Source: Nigrospora sphaerica (taxonomy: Eukaryota; Ascomycota; Sordariomycetes; Amphisphaeriales; Apiosporaceae). Taken from it: a DNA stretch of 64,000 bases. Below the pieces are notes generated by a model. That model was not told the origin of the DNA. It ran no database searches and saw only the letters and a program-made list of their open reading frames with translations. Made by a program: the position numbers and the translations under genes. This document shows positions 46,521-58,554 of the stretch, piece after piece; the first letter of the stretch is position 1, and each line of letters starts with the position of its first letter. The stretch spans positions 4,278,001 through 4,342,000 of the forward strand of contig JAGVVL010000009.1 of assembly GCA_018287875.1 (NCBI GenBank). The letters run 5' to 3'.

Positions 46521-47354
46521 ATGCCCTTCTTCTCCAGCCGCAAGCCCGAGGACGACTACGTCGAGGAACAGGTGCCGGTGCACGAAGAGCAGCACCGCAG
46601 CGAGAAGCGCGGCTTCTTCGGCAGCCGGCGGGATCGCTCGCCGTCGCCGGCCTCGACCACGCGGACCGCCACGACGGCGACGTCGCGCCACTCGGGCGGA
46701 ACCAGTACGGCCACCTTTCACACCTCGCGCACCCACCCCCACGCCCCCCCACCCCAGCAGCAGCAGCACGGCGGCGGCGGGTTGGGCTCTCTGTTCCACC
46801 CCCGGCGCCGGGCCAGCACGTCGATGCACTCGTCGGCCAGCTCCTCTTCCTCCTCCTCCTTCTCCTCCGCGTCCACGGGGCACCCGGCTGACCATCGTTC
46901 CGCCCCGGCAGGCCGCAAGGGGTCGCTGCTGCATCGGTCCTTCGGGCACGGCAACAGCGCCGGCGGCGTCGAGCTGGACCCGTCCATCGTGCAGGCGCGC
47001 GAGCGCGTCATGGCGGCCGAGGCGGCCGAGAAGGAGGCCGACCGCGCCCTGGAGGTCGCCCGCGCCGGCGTGCGCGAGGCCCGCGAGCACGTCAAGCGCC
47101 TCGAGCTCGAGGCCCAGGAGGAGGCCCGCCGCGCCAAGATCAAGGCCTTCCACGCCAAGGAGGTCTCCAAGCGTGGCAAGCAGCTCGGCCGTAAGTCTTT
47201 GACTAGCCCCCCGTCTCTTTTGCTTCTAACCGAAACCCCCCGCCTCCACCCTCCTCTTATGCTGCCCAGCCCTGCCCTTGGCGTAAGGGAAACCTTTGAG
47301 CAAGGCGTACGCGTGCTAACCACCCCTTGTGTCCATCTAGGCCACGGCCCTTGA
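46521..47354 (+). CDS. Small Ser-rich coiled-coil protein, two exons
   Basis: Exon 1 is 46521-47190 and exon 2 is only 14 bp, 47341-47354, giving 227 residues ending KQLGRHGP. The 150-bp intron has a GTAAGT donor, GCTAAC branch and CTAG acceptor; unspliced, the frame runs on into unrelated sequence. The N-terminus MPFFSSRKPEDDY is followed by Ser/Arg/Thr/His-rich low-complexity sequence (RRDRSPSPAST, a QQQQ run, HSSASSSSSSSFSSAS). Residues about 150-215 form one long charged helix with heptad-like Ala/Leu (ARERVMAAEAAEKEADRALE ... EHVKRLELEAQEEARRAK), probably a coiled coil. No known catalytic domain is visible. Short proteins with this plan are common and uncharacterised in Pezizomycotina. 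It might bind membranes, RNA or a partner; nothing here decides. Confidence 0.75.
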   Translation: MPFFSSRKPEDDYVEEQVPVHEEQHRSEKRGFFGSRRDRSPSPASTTRTATTATSRHSGGTSTATFHTSRTHPHAPPPQQQQHGGGGLGSLFHPRRRASTSMHSSASSSSSSSFSSASTGHPADHRSAPAGRKGSLLHRSFGHGNSAGGVELDPSIVQARERVMAAEAAEKEADRALEVARAGVREAREHVKRLELEAQEEARRAKIKAFHAKEVSKRGKQLGRKSLTSPPSLLLLTETPRLHPPLMLPSPALGVRETFEQGVRVLTTPCVHLGHGP

Positions 47355-47834
47355 ACCTCTCCCCCCCCCAACCTCATACGTCGAGTATCCTGCGCGAAGC
47401 AGAATCTCACGGAACCTTCCATGTACACACATCACGAAGCAACGGAAAGAACGCGTTACGATATCCCCTTCCCCCACCCCTGTATTATGAGCAATACCCG
47501 CATTTGGAACCTAGCGAGGCGTGTCACGGTCATGCGGCGCTGGCGCGCGCGAAATGTTTTTATTCAAAGAGTTTTTTGATCAGCGTATAAGTCCCTTCTT
47601 GCCACCCAGAAAACCATGCATGCATGTGCCTAGCCGTTCATCTGCGAACCGTCTCTGCTCTATAGGGCCCACCCTCGAGAGTTCCTCCCCGCCACACTCG
47701 CAAGGGGGCGGGCAGCCCTCTACGAGAACCCGTCCCCGTAACCATTTCCCCTATCCGGGACGCGAGGAAGGGGAAAACCGGGGAAGGGCTCTATTACGTC
47801 TTCCACCCCTCCGGACCGTTGACCCGCCTCCTAT

Positions 47835-48074
47835 TCAGTAGTCGCCTCCCAGCTGCAAGGCCCGCACCCGCGCCTCGCAGTCATGCAGCGCGCTCGCGGC
47901 GCCGGCCAGCGGTTGCGGCTCGGGCGACGGCGCGGGGGACCGGCGCCGGCGCTCGTTCGTCTCGTGGGCCGGCGCGCGGGCGCCCCCCGCCGGCGGCGGC
48001 GCCCGGGCCGACAGCGAGGGCGGACCTGCCGCGGCCGCCGCGGCGTGACCCGCGTCCGGCGGTGCGCTCGGCAT
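47835..48074 (-). CDS. Possible small Ala/Pro-rich protein (79 residues)
   Basis: Short single-exon frame starting at an ATG in a good context (ACAAAATGCC) with a pyrimidine/purine-biased leader upstream. It ends in a compact, non-repetitive tail, ALHDCEARVRALQLGGDY. The first 50 residues are Ala/Pro/Arg-rich (PPDAGHAAAAAAGPPSLSA). Third codon positions are strongly G/C, like true genes here. I do not recognise a family. It is convergent with the coiled-coil protein gene. It may equally be a chance frame in a GC-rich patch. Confidence 0.35.
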   Translation of the reverse strand: MPSAPPDAGHAAAAAAGPPSLSARAPPPAGGARAPAHETNERRRRSPAPSPEPQPLAGAASALHDCEARVRALQLGGDY

Positions 48075-48516
48075 TTTGTTCCGTTCCTGGGTCGCCAGCC
48101 GCGCCGAGGGGCTTTGGGGCGGCGTCGTTTCCTCTACTTTTGCGCGGGGAGAGGGGCCCTTTTCTTTCTTTCCGTGGAACCCCCTCGCTGTCCGTTAAAC
48201 CCTCGCTGCCTGTTCCGCCGCCGCTGCTTCTTCTTCTCTCTCTTTTTCCCCGTCGGGCCTCACTCCGCCCTGGCTTCCCAATGATGCCCTACCGTAGCCT
48301 TTGTTTTCCCCTCTCCTTTCCTGAGGCGTGGGCGAGGAAGTCAGTTTCGCGTGGCGCGCCGCAAATAGAACGGCGGGCGAATAAATGAGACCCGAGCAAG
48401 GAGAGGAAAGCTGGGGCGGGAAGGGGGAAAGAGAAGGATAAAAGGTCGGGGCGGCGCAAGAGGATTCGTGGGGCATCTTTGTAGGTTGGGGGCCTCTTTT
48501 GCCCGCGAAGCATTTC

Positions 48517-48536
48517 AAAAAAAAAAAAAAAAAAAA
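48517..48536. repeat. A20 homopolymer
   Basis: Twenty A in a row followed by GGTAAGC. It could be a trace of a retroposed poly(A) tail, but no coding relic or target-site duplication is visible next to it. Confidence 0.8.
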
Positions 48537-49007
48537 GGTAAGCGCCGTTGTGAAATTCAACTTTTGCTTATTGACGCAACCGAAAACGGGTGAGGTGACA
48601 AAGAAGCCCCCAAAACCCCGGGGGGGGGAAGCCTTCCGGGTGAAGGACTCGTCGGTGCTTTCAATGACGACTCTCTTCCATGAGGCGTATGCGCGGCCGG
48701 GGAAGAAGCAATTAAGAGGCACGAGGCGGACTTAGCGAGGTTGCAGCATACAATGAGGAAGCCTAACGCCGTGGCGATGCAGGCTCTTGACCGAGGCCTC
48801 TTCTGTCATTAGGCAAACACCTCCGGGTTGAGTCAAACTGCATGTTAGGGGATTGACGGAGGGCCCCATGCCTCGGGCAGTACTTCTACACCATGTCCTC
48901 AGAGGGCGCGGTACGAGCTCTGGGGTCGGCAAGACGTAACGTGCGCGCGTGCACGGTAAAGCACGAGGGAAGAAGGCACTGAAGTATCACCTTCGTATTG
49001 AAGCTGC

Positions 49008-49424
49008 TTATTGATGTCTTGTACGGGTAATGCAACGTTGACTGGTACGTGACGAGGTTACCATGTGTTCCGGAGAAACTTTGATTTTGGCCATAATTCC
49101 TTCATTCACTTGCTCGACCACCTCCTTGGCTGGCTCGCTTTTAACGTCTTGGGCCAAGTCACCCTTGATTGCCTTGCCCAGCTCAATTCGCCAGTCCTCG
49201 CCTAGAACGTACTCAGCCACCGTGACGTGAAGATCTGTCGACTCAAACGTCTCCCCAACCGTGCCTAGACGCACCGCTGGGGACTTCCGACCTTGTCCAG
49301 CTATTTGCCCGAGTAATCCATTGGATCCTCCAGATTCTTCCCCATGCGGGAATATACCGCCATTTCTTTCTTCTTGCTTTCAAGCCCCTTCACCCGAGCC
49401 CCCAGAGAATCAAATTCTGCTGCT
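49008..49424 (-). pseudogene. Possible gene relic, two coding-like fragments in different frames
   Basis: Two adjacent minus-strand pieces look like protein. The upstream one (about 49301-49424) ends in a charged helix, ARVKGLESKKKEMAVYSRMG, then NLEDPMDYSGK and a stop. The downstream one (49008-49274) reads LGTVGETFESTDLHVTVAEY, then a helical stretch with SEPAKEVVEQVNEGIMAKIK, and has no ATG of its own at the front. They are in different frames and I found no intron that joins them. This suggests a decayed gene, or exons of a gene whose splice sites I could not find. The family is not recognised. Confidence 0.3.
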
Positions 49425-52400
49425 GCCGAGCACTCTGAGCTTCTAATTGAGGAGGTGGGTCTGGGCCGGCGTCCCGGACGACGAGCTAGTAAATCAGGCG
49501 ATTTGTTCGGCTGTTGTCTCCCCCGCCCTGAATTCCCCCCGCCTTCTCCACCTGCGCCGGGCTGGTCGCTATGTCCGGCGAAGACAGTCAGGACTACTCG
49601 GTGGGCGTATCGAGCGGGCGTCGTGAGGAGACACTGCATCGGAACTCGGACATCATGGGGCGCGCGAAGCAGGCTGGGCAGATGCAAAGACAGGTTTGGA
49701 ACGTTACACAGTTGCTTACCGATGCTGCTCGTCTCAATATCGTGACACCGCGTGGAACGACTTCGACTAGGTGGCCCGGTCCTCAAATCTGGCCTGGATA
49801 GGATACGGGACCGGTCAAACGAGCAAGCACGGCGCCACCTGCCCAGCCCCGTCATGGCTCTATCACGGCTCGCGTCCCAGCAGGCAGACGATTTGTCGCA
49901 CGGGGGGTGGGGGCAATCCTGAATTCTGCCCCGAACAGGTCTGAACTACTAGAACGATCAGGGTCGCGGTCTGCCTCCTGTGGGTGTACCATCTACCGGA
50001 GAAGCGCAGCGCCGGACGCCGATTTCGCCGTGTTAGAGCAGAACGCGTCGAAACGACGGGCGAAACAACCTTTAGCGTCGTAGTTAATTACCAAAAACAC
50101 GTTTGCTATAGCATAACTCCTCGAGGAACTCAGGTGGTGTGCATGAACTCGACATCGTGCACATAGATTGTAGCTTTGTGCAATCAAAAGCACCGATCAC
50201 CTCGTGTCAATTTCCAGCTGTACACCACCCCCACTACACACTCCCTCCTCCCAAAGCATGTTATATCGTGCGAGGTGTACCCCCCGTGAGATCACCACAC
50301 TCGTCTTCACCTTCCTTTCTCCGGATTTCCAATCCTAATCTGGTAGTACGAACTACCCAACCACCCGAACCCTAACAAGCCACATACTACAGAGGACTCT
50401 CGAATACCTCTGTACATGGCCTTCTCCAAGTGTACACTACCAAAGTAGCTGCCCAGATGCAATACTAAAGAACGCCACCCGCCCATTCGCTCCTGCCTGT
50501 CACTTTCAGTACAGTCAGGCATGCGACTGCTGGTGTGAGAATGCAGACAGAAAGGAGAAGCCATCTCGCCAAAGTTCGCCAAAACTGTGCCTTCGCATTG
50601 CCTTCAGATAGATTCGCGGCTTCACGAAACGCTGAGTCGTTACTGGTAATAGGTTAATCTTGTGTACCACGCTTGCAAAAACATCCTGACCAGATACCTG
50701 AGGTGGAGGCCCACAGCCCTCTCTGCTGGAGTCGAAGTGGCAGTCGCTGTGTTCAAAGACGCCTGTGGAGGCTCGGCTCGCTGTGAGGCGAGTAACATGG
50801 CCATCTTCCCAACGTGGCTCCCTTGTTCGGGTTAACCTACCACCCAATGCGCATGGCACCCTGACGGGCATGTGGCTCTATTGGTGGGGAATCATGAGGA
50901 CCTTTCAAAACGGACGAACCGCCGAGCGAGGAGGAGACATATCTTCACTGGGGAGTAAAGATGCGATCATGTATGTTAAGCCCGGATGTTGAATCCGGTC
51001 TCCGACAATTTTTATTGCCCATCGGTTGCCCGTCGTTACAATTTTTCGCTCTGCTGTCGATTGTACTTCTTCCCCTGATCGCCGCCGTTTTCCAATCGGC
51101 CAGTACGCTATGCGTTACTGCTCATGACTCTGAGGTGGTGGGTAACTAAGCGCAGGGTCATGTTGTTCGACCACAGGGCCCGGGCAACCTGCTCCGTACC
51201 AGTACTCTATGCTGGCGGAGCGTCTCCTTTGGTTTTTCGCATCTATTTCCATTAATTGGGGAAGAAGGTTTCATTAAACGTAGACCCAAACTGATCACAC
51301 CACCCCACAACCTAACACCACTTCATCGTAAAGGGAAGAGTACTCACTGGGACCCGTTATCACCTCTGAGGGGACTGGTTCACGAAGTCTGTGAGAGGCA
51401 AGACGTTGCTGTGCGCCTTCCGACCTGGAGTGAAACGATTTCAACCTCTGACCAATAACGTGGCTTGAGGAAATATGATGGAGAGGGAAAAGGGAGTGTG
51501 AGAATTAAATCGACCCAAGCGGCCATGGGGCGGCTTTTTATTGCCCTGTTTATTAGATCGAACCCTCCAGAAAGCATTGCGGTTTGATTACAGAATTCTG
51601 CGCCTCAATCAGGCGAGCGACGGCTTTCCAGCCAGTCATTGTCGTCCTGGTCACAATGATAACGGCCTGCCAAGTCTACAGCAAGTAAGTCTTGGAGCGC
51701 ATGAACGCGTCTGACAACGCGTCGTTAGGCATCAATCACGCGGGCGAGTTTCTGCGCCTCCGACGGCACGCGGCAGCACGTGATTACATTGGACAGAAGA
51801 TCCTGGGTGTGTGCTGTTTGTTCCATTTCGTTCTTTTCTTGTAGATGAGGTAAATCCTACGCGTAGACAAGTATATTTTTGAATACACAACTCGTTGCGT
51901 GATGCTGCAATGGCATTCAAACGCAGTCCAGGCATAGCCGTCGCCGTTGTTTGGAGGTTTCAGGTCGTAGCGGCTACACTTGTTTATTTATTGTCGACCG
52001 GCTCTTGCTGAAGAAGCGGGCGGCTTTGCTGTAGTGTGAAACCCCATTGTCGTCTTACGGCTTGTCTAGGTTGCACGCATGCCAAACCTAGAAAGGAGCG
52101 TCGATGGTTGCCAAGCCCGTGTCTGCGCAGGCTCAACCGGTCTTAAGGACTCTGTAGCCTCCGCGGATGCTATTAATAAGGACGAAGCCTTGTTGCGCCA
52201 GGCTGAGGCAGCTGCTTGGTGGTCGTCTGTCGGTGTGGGCGTCGATCAGTCGGCACGGCTTGACTTGGTGGTGTTACCTACAAATTGGTCTCCCCAACGG
52301 CAAAGTACGCCGTGCTCGGCAGGCAGGAACCTGCGTGCCATACGTGATAGTAGGCAGGTCACAGCAGCCGTAGGTAACATACAATATCGTCGGGACACAG

Positions 52401-54799
52401 GCCATCCCTAGCAGTCCGCCACTCGTTTACCGGAATGTGGTCCTGGGAGGCACTGCTAGCCAGTGCCCTGCATTAGGGTCGGATCCAGGTCGAGGTTCAG
52501 TTGATCGGGACGGAGAAGGGCGGAGACGGTATGGTGGAGGAAGGAAGTACGTAGCCGTCGAGTGGTGGGCCAGGAGCATCTGATGTGTGATTGAAAACAA
52601 CCCTAGGCTTTCTTGGGCTGGCGCACCTGCTGTGCTGAGCCTGCTGTTTCCACCACGTCCCAAATTCTAGTCGCCATGCCTGCCTGGTATGTACTCGGCG
52701 CTAAAGCCTGCCGTTCGCAGCCAGTGTACAAATACGATCTTCTCGTGAAACGGGAAGACAGACTGCCGCGCAGGTCACAAGCGTGCTCGCTTGCACCCGA
52801 CTATTGTTAAGAATCAATAAATGGTGAAGGTAAAGAAGGAAATATCGCATTACTTCTCTAACCGTGAACTACGCTGGCGAGGCCGACTTACGGAGTTGTA
52901 CAGTCTTGATCATGCCTGATATAAGAGCCCTGGCCCGGTCTCTATGTATATATGTGTGTGTGTGTATACAAATATGGGGTGCTCATAAGGGTGTGTAGTA
53001 GCGCGATGCTATGTTAGAAAAGAAGCCTGACTTACGAAGTTAAACACCGCCTTCTCGATTACGAAATAACTGGACGCGCTAAGAGAAAGCTTCAAGAGAA
53101 GGCCGCTTATTGCCCGTTGGTTAACTCGGCACCATCCTCTGCCGGTTTGGAATGGCCTGAAGACGTTGCTGCGAGATAACCAAAGTGGACTGCCTCGTAT
53201 TTTGTTTTAAAGCACACGGGTATTTGGTATTTCCAAAGGGCAGTTAGGGCCCAGGCCGAAATCGAACATGCTCGCCTCGGTTCCCGAGCTCTTTCTTTGG
53301 GACCCTACTGCTACACGAGGTCTGGCGAGGATCATGTGTTATTCATTCGAGGCAGTTTCCTCGTAACCTTTGCTCCTGTGTTGCGAGCAGACGTTGCTCG
53401 TATCGTCAATAACGTCAAGTTGTTACAGTTGGGCGTGTCACCTTGCCTTGGCCGCTTGAAGCCTCCCAGGCACGGTAACCGTACGCATGTGCCTACGGAA
53501 CAACGAGTGGGATTCTGTGCCAGATACCGTTACATGAATGTGTACGGATCAGGTGCACATGCAACAGTTGTTGTGAGAAACGGTGTTGTAGTAGCGGAGG
53601 GGTCTCTGTCCGTCCCCACGTCATAGGCCTTGTTCGCCATCACGGCTCCGACCCGGCAACGGGAGAACCGGAGCTTAAGTTGCACCCTGCCTGAGGAAAT
53701 TCATGCCAAGACCTACGACCACATTAAATGGCCCATCCCTTGAGAAAAGAAGGGTTTACCATCCCGCCCCCGCTCTTTAAGTGATGCTTGGACCGGAAGT
53801 GTGAGCTGGCTTTGCCCGATCCGGCCTGGGCAGTCGCTCCCAAGGCTGTTACTTACGGAAAACCCGGCAAACTGGTCCCTAAAAGCTTGGGTGATCTACA
53901 GGGCGGGCGGTGTACAGCAGAAAGGGGAGGTGATTGCTAGGCGTGACACCCCCACAAACCCCACCAAGGGGGCTCGAGATGGGGGTGTATGGCAGCGCTT
54001 TACGTAAGTATACAGTAGGTACGAACTAGGAGTGGGCGGATACGGGCGGGGCCCTGGACAACGAAGCGTTCCATCCCCCAAGAATAGAATAGACGCGTGC
54101 CGGTACCTCGGAAATGGGGCTTTAGTTTCCAAGTGACACTGCCGCGGACAGATACAGCCTTACCCGGGATCAACTCGGCATATCCGTGACTTGAGGAGCG
54201 TAGCGGCTCCAGGAGTCTAGCGCGTCTCGGCCCGGTGAGTTAGAAGCCGTAGAAGACGACTGCAGAAGACTGGGGAGAGGTCACGGGAGAGAAACAACCG
54301 CGCACGGCAGCCAGATCGGCAGAGAGTCGCCGCCGGTGTCATTAGCGACCGCGCCGCTCCAAGTCAAACGGGCGGTTATTTGCCTCGCCGGCCAGCAACA
54401 GCAGCCGACTCCTGCATAAATGACGGCCGGCGAGATTGGACCCCTGCCGATCCCCCCTCCCGACCGAGGACGCGGAGGACGTGAAGGGCGACATGGGGCT
54501 GCGAGTCGTACTGTGTATTGGCCCTAAAGATGTGGATGATGGTGCGTGCTGGCCGACTTACGTACGCCTTCACTCTTGATACGAGCGATATGCCCGACAG
54601 CTGATGCCTCCACCGGCCGTGCTGGGCAGTGACGTGTTGATCCCTTCATGCTGGTCTCGTCGCGTCCGCCTTGGGATTCGCGATGGGTTCAGTGCCCAGC
54701 AATCACGCCTCGATGCCTGTTCCCACGCTGTGGCGGCTCAGCTCCATGACGACGTTGTCGAGGACGAACAGGGGCGAGGGAGACTTTGGGTGTCGTGGG

Positions 54800-54806
54800 T
54801 ATAAGA
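54800..54806 (+). promoter_or_regulatory. TATA box of the cysteine-rich protein gene
   Basis: GGTATAAGAG lies 150 bp upstream of the start codon at 54950. It is followed by a CT/CA-rich stretch (ATCACCATCACCACCATC near 54,848) typical of the transcribed leader of highly expressed fungal genes. Confidence 0.55.
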
Positions 54807-54949
54807 GAAGGGGCGTGGTTCGTCCGAAGTCGCTTCTCCTTTCTGCTCATCACCATCACCACCATCGCTATCACTTCTACACTTTTAATACTCGCTTCTG
54901 AATCCGCCAACCCAAGTTACTCTTCCGACCCCAACCCCCAGCCAACAAG

Positions 54950-55624
54950 ATGCAGTTCAACTTCGCCATTGCTACCGCCATCCTGGCCTACACGGCCCAG
55001 GCCGCCCCGGGCGCCGACTCCTGCGTGAAGCAGTTCTCCGTCTGCAAGGCCCAGGCCGGCGCCGACGCCACCCGCAACGCCGCGTGCGATAACGCGCGCG
55101 CCCAGTGCATCAACCAGTGCAACGTCGACAGCGCCGGCGCCGAGCTCACCGCCTGCACCGGCCTGAGCAAGGAGGACTCGTCGCAGCCGCAGACGGCCGT
55201 CGCCCGCGACCTCGGCTGCAACCTCACCGAGTCGTGCACGGCGAAGTTCTCCGCCTGCCTGGCCCAGGCCGGCACCGACGCCGCCCGCAACGCCGCCTGC
55301 ACCACGGAGCGCACCGACTGCCTCCAGGACTGCAGCGCCGCCTGCGCCGGCGCCGAGCTCTCGGCCTGCACCGGCCTGAGCCGCGGGCAGTCGAACCCGC
55401 CGCCGAGCGCTGTCGCCCGCGCCGTCCCGGCCCAGTCGTGCACCGAGAAGTACTCCGTCTGCAAGGCCCAGGCCGGCACCGACGGCCAGCGCAACCTCGA
55501 CTGCGACAACGACCGCGCCCAGTGCATCAACAAGTGCAACGTCGAGAGCGCCGGCGCCGAGCTCACCGCCTGCACCGGCCTGAGCAAGGAAGAGTCCTCC
55601 AAGCCCCAGACCGCCGTCGCCTAA
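54950..55624 (+). CDS. Secreted protein of three six-cysteine repeats
   Basis: Single exon, 224 residues. Residues 1-18 are a signal peptide (MQFNFAIATAILAYTAQA). The mature part is three repeats of 68-71 residues with identical cysteine spacing, C-x6-C-x13-C-x6-C-x3-C-x11-C: Cys 25/32/46/53/57/69, then 96/103/117/124/128/140, then 164/171/185/192/196/208. The middle repeat has two extra Cys (90 and 132). Each repeat contains CxAQAG(A/T)D and SAGAELTACTGLS or close variants. The first two end in AVAR (residues 83-86 and 154-157), and the protein itself ends PQTAVA. Repeats 1 and 3 are more alike than either is to 2. No enzyme motif. A compact disulfide-rich extracellular protein, so an effector, wall or antimicrobial role is possible; all are inference. 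It stands alone in a gene-poor region with a good TATA box. I do not recognise a named family. Confidence 0.85.
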   Translation: MQFNFAIATAILAYTAQAAPGADSCVKQFSVCKAQAGADATRNAACDNARAQCINQCNVDSAGAELTACTGLSKEDSSQPQTAVARDLGCNLTESCTAKFSACLAQAGTDAARNAACTTERTDCLQDCSAACAGAELSACTGLSRGQSNPPPSAVARAVPAQSCTEKYSVCKAQAGTDGQRNLDCDNDRAQCINKCNVESAGAELTACTGLSKEESSKPQTAVA

Positions 55625-58554
55625 ATCCTCTCCTTTTCGCACCGGGCCGAGCAGCCGAGTGAAGTGGAGGTGGTGGTTCAAGAAATGCCCCTAGTCCCCA
55701 GGCTGGCGGGCAGCTCTCTTGATAATAGTGGATAGCCGATTGTACATAGCCAACTAATTCATGGTAATCAGAACCGTTGTTTACCGCTTACTCCCTGATG
55801 TGAGTGGCTTCGCGTCTTGGGAGAGAACGTTTCAGACAACTCTGTAAAAGCTGTACCGTCCGGAACACGAAAAGGGCCGCTGTTGTTACCTAAGTAAAAT
55901 CCCTACACCAGGCGGGGGCTGCACACACCAGTGAAGCCGATCAAAGTTGACATTGTACGAAAAATCTCAACTGATGCTTATTCACGTGCAACTTTAGAAA
56001 GAAGAGACAATGGAGATATGATCCTACAGTTTCGGGAATAGCTGGTACATTATCATCGAAGATATGGATAGTGCTGGCCTCTGGCGAGTCTTAACCATGG
56101 ACAGAAATCTAACGTGTGTGAAGAGGTAGGGGTTCCCCTAATCCGGTTCCAAGGTCGGCAGCCTCATAGGGGGCCAGGAAACCCGGAAACATCATGCAAG
56201 AGCCCGAAGAGTTTCTGCTCTGGAGGGGGTACGATGAGCTACAAGGCCATTCAGGCGAGCACACAACGGCAGTGAATGAACTGGTCCTGAAACTGTAATC
56301 GCAGCTGCGCCGGAAAAGCCTTGTGTCCAGAGGTATATCGATCAGGCTCGCGCCACTCGCAACTTGGTAACATTGAGGCTTCAGCCCTGGGAACCACCAA
56401 AAGCTGTTTTCGACATTAGTAAGATGACACCCTTGCCCGTAGATGTCGGAAGGGTGAAATTATAGAATCCCTCCTGGTATTGAGTTACCGCAGAGACATG
56501 ACGGCCGTTTCGGCTCCGCCACCAGCCAGCTCAGCGACCGAGTTAGCCGTCTGGTCTTATAAAAAAAAGGCTCGGCTCCTGCACCATTATTATTTCCCGC
56601 TGGTCTCCCACGCCCTTAGACATTTTCAGTGTGTACAGCATTTAAAGACTACACAGAAAGTATTTGACATTCAATACTCCACTAGCCCTGCAACTACGTT
56701 TCGTAGATCTTCATCGATTTCTCCCAAAAAGCAGACGATGGCGTCTTGGCCTTGTGTTACTCACCTGTTCTGAAGTTGCTTGGCCTTGCTTCTTGTGATG
56801 CCATGTTCAAGCTCTGCAGCACAACGAAGAGAAATGTCATGGAAGATGCACTCGGTTTATGCAATTTTCATTGAGTTAGTTGGACCGGCTGGCTGAAAGA
56901 TCATGTATACCCCCCGTTTATTTGAGTGAAATATATCAGAAGCAGCTCTGGCTGTCTATTTTCCTGCAGCTCGCGGGCAAGAAAATTTGGCCTTTGGGCC
57001 TTTGGGTTGGGGCACCTCCTGCCCAATATCCATTCGATACTATCCGCCTGCTGCGCTGAGTACGGTAACCTGCAAGATCTGCAGCGAACCCACAAAGCAG
57101 AAAGTCGCGATTGGGACGTGAGCTACTGCCCGTAAACCCACCGACAAGGGCCATCAGCCCTGAGAAGCCCGGTTTCGGCAGGGCCATCGGCCGTGCTCGA
57201 CCAAAAAAGCCCGCATGTAATGTATCGGCTGGAAGAGCCAGGTTATACATCCAGGCATGAGTGCTGAGCACCGATTTGAAACAAGTATCCAAACCACAGG
57301 AAAGCTCATCACCGTACGGGTGCCGCCACGGGGAGCACGGGAACAGGTATCACATCCCATCGGTCCGATCCGTAGAGACAACTGGCTACTGCGGGCGGGA
57401 CGGAGGTGATCGCTATAGTAACGTGCTTTCTGCACCGTGCTGACTGCATCCGCTGGCCTCCCTGGTCACACACATGTATCCACGCGTGGGGGTTGGTACC
57501 CTGTAGCAGAGCGATCCGAGGGCAAAAGTGACAGAAACAAGCAGAATCTGGTGCCGCCTCATTGGGACTTCCAAGGAATGAAGGACATGTCGGGGCAACG
57601 ACAACGTATCAGTATTCTCCCCGCAGCCGCCTCTACTTTGTATGAGCACGAGAGCATCGCTGGAAGTAAAAGCGAGGCACAGAGCCGTCTACTCCCGGAT
57701 CGTCGCGGCTCTGCGCTACCACCGTCCATATGCCCACCGGGGCCGAAGGGAAATAGTTCTAGTCGGCCGCCTCCCCGCTGATCGACGGCATAGTCCACGT
57801 GCGTGGTACTAACAAAGTACACAGCGCTTGGGAGCTCTTAACGATCTCTAGGAACGATGGTGTCTCTGGCTCGGGGCCCAAGGGGGGTGTAAGCCACTGC
57901 ATGCATATCGGGTACAGGCACGTCGGGATTGGTGCAGCATAGGCTCGGGCGGAATCGTTATGATGCCCTCGTGCCCTTCGATCAAGATCCCCTTAATGTG
58001 CTACGGCGGCGAGGACGAATGTGAGTGTCGTGAAGAGAAACGTGGGATGATAACCTGGCGAGTCGCCGCGAGAACCTCCATCGTCATCTGCAGGTCTCTA
58101 CAAAGGCCCTGTCTGCCCAGTATTGCGCTCCACTAAAACCATAACGGGAGCTGTCAGGCCCCCGTGCTAATTGGACAAGTCTGCTTGACTTTCTCTGGGG
58201 TGTAGATCCGTTAGACCGGATTCGTTTAGCGTTACGAACGTTCCACGGCGAAGTACCGAAGTATTGCCATGAATTTGTCGCCTCCGTAATAACAGTATCA
58301 TACGCAGTGTTCCTTATAAACAGGGAGAGTTGCAGTGTCTCTCGAGAACGTCACAGAAGGCTAGGAATACACCCGTGGCCTGAAATCTTTTAATCAAGTT
58401 GGTTAGCAGGCAGCAACGACACCGACATTAGCACAAGCAGCCTTACAGCAAAAATCGACACTGCCCTTCCCCGGCGGCCCGAGTCCGACCATCAACTCCG
58501 AGACACGACCACTCGCCACATTCTCTCTTCCCGTTCACGGGGCAAGACATCAGC
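55625..58554. other. Gene-poor interval
   Basis: About 2.9 kb without a supported gene. A short TACCTAAGTA word lies near 55,889. Frames are short and AT-balanced, and no repeat or RNA gene was found. The right end is the ACR3 promoter; the last 60 bp before 58555 are C/A-rich leader sequence. Confidence 0.45.

Larger units (their letters stand above)
47355..54949. other. Long gene-poor region
   Basis: About 7.6 kb with no strongly supported gene, apart from the weak small frame at 47835-48074 and a possible relic at 49008-49424. Simple repeats are a 20-base A run at 48517-48536 and a TG run near 52953-52965. The rest has average to low GC and only short frames, and I found no transposase, reverse transcriptase or tRNA. 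The right end (from about 54,600) is the promoter of the cysteine-rich protein gene. Confidence 0.45.

Noticed and set aside
53297..53626. 109-residue plus-strand frame
   Set aside because: Short, no signal peptide or motif, and no supporting promoter or splice features.
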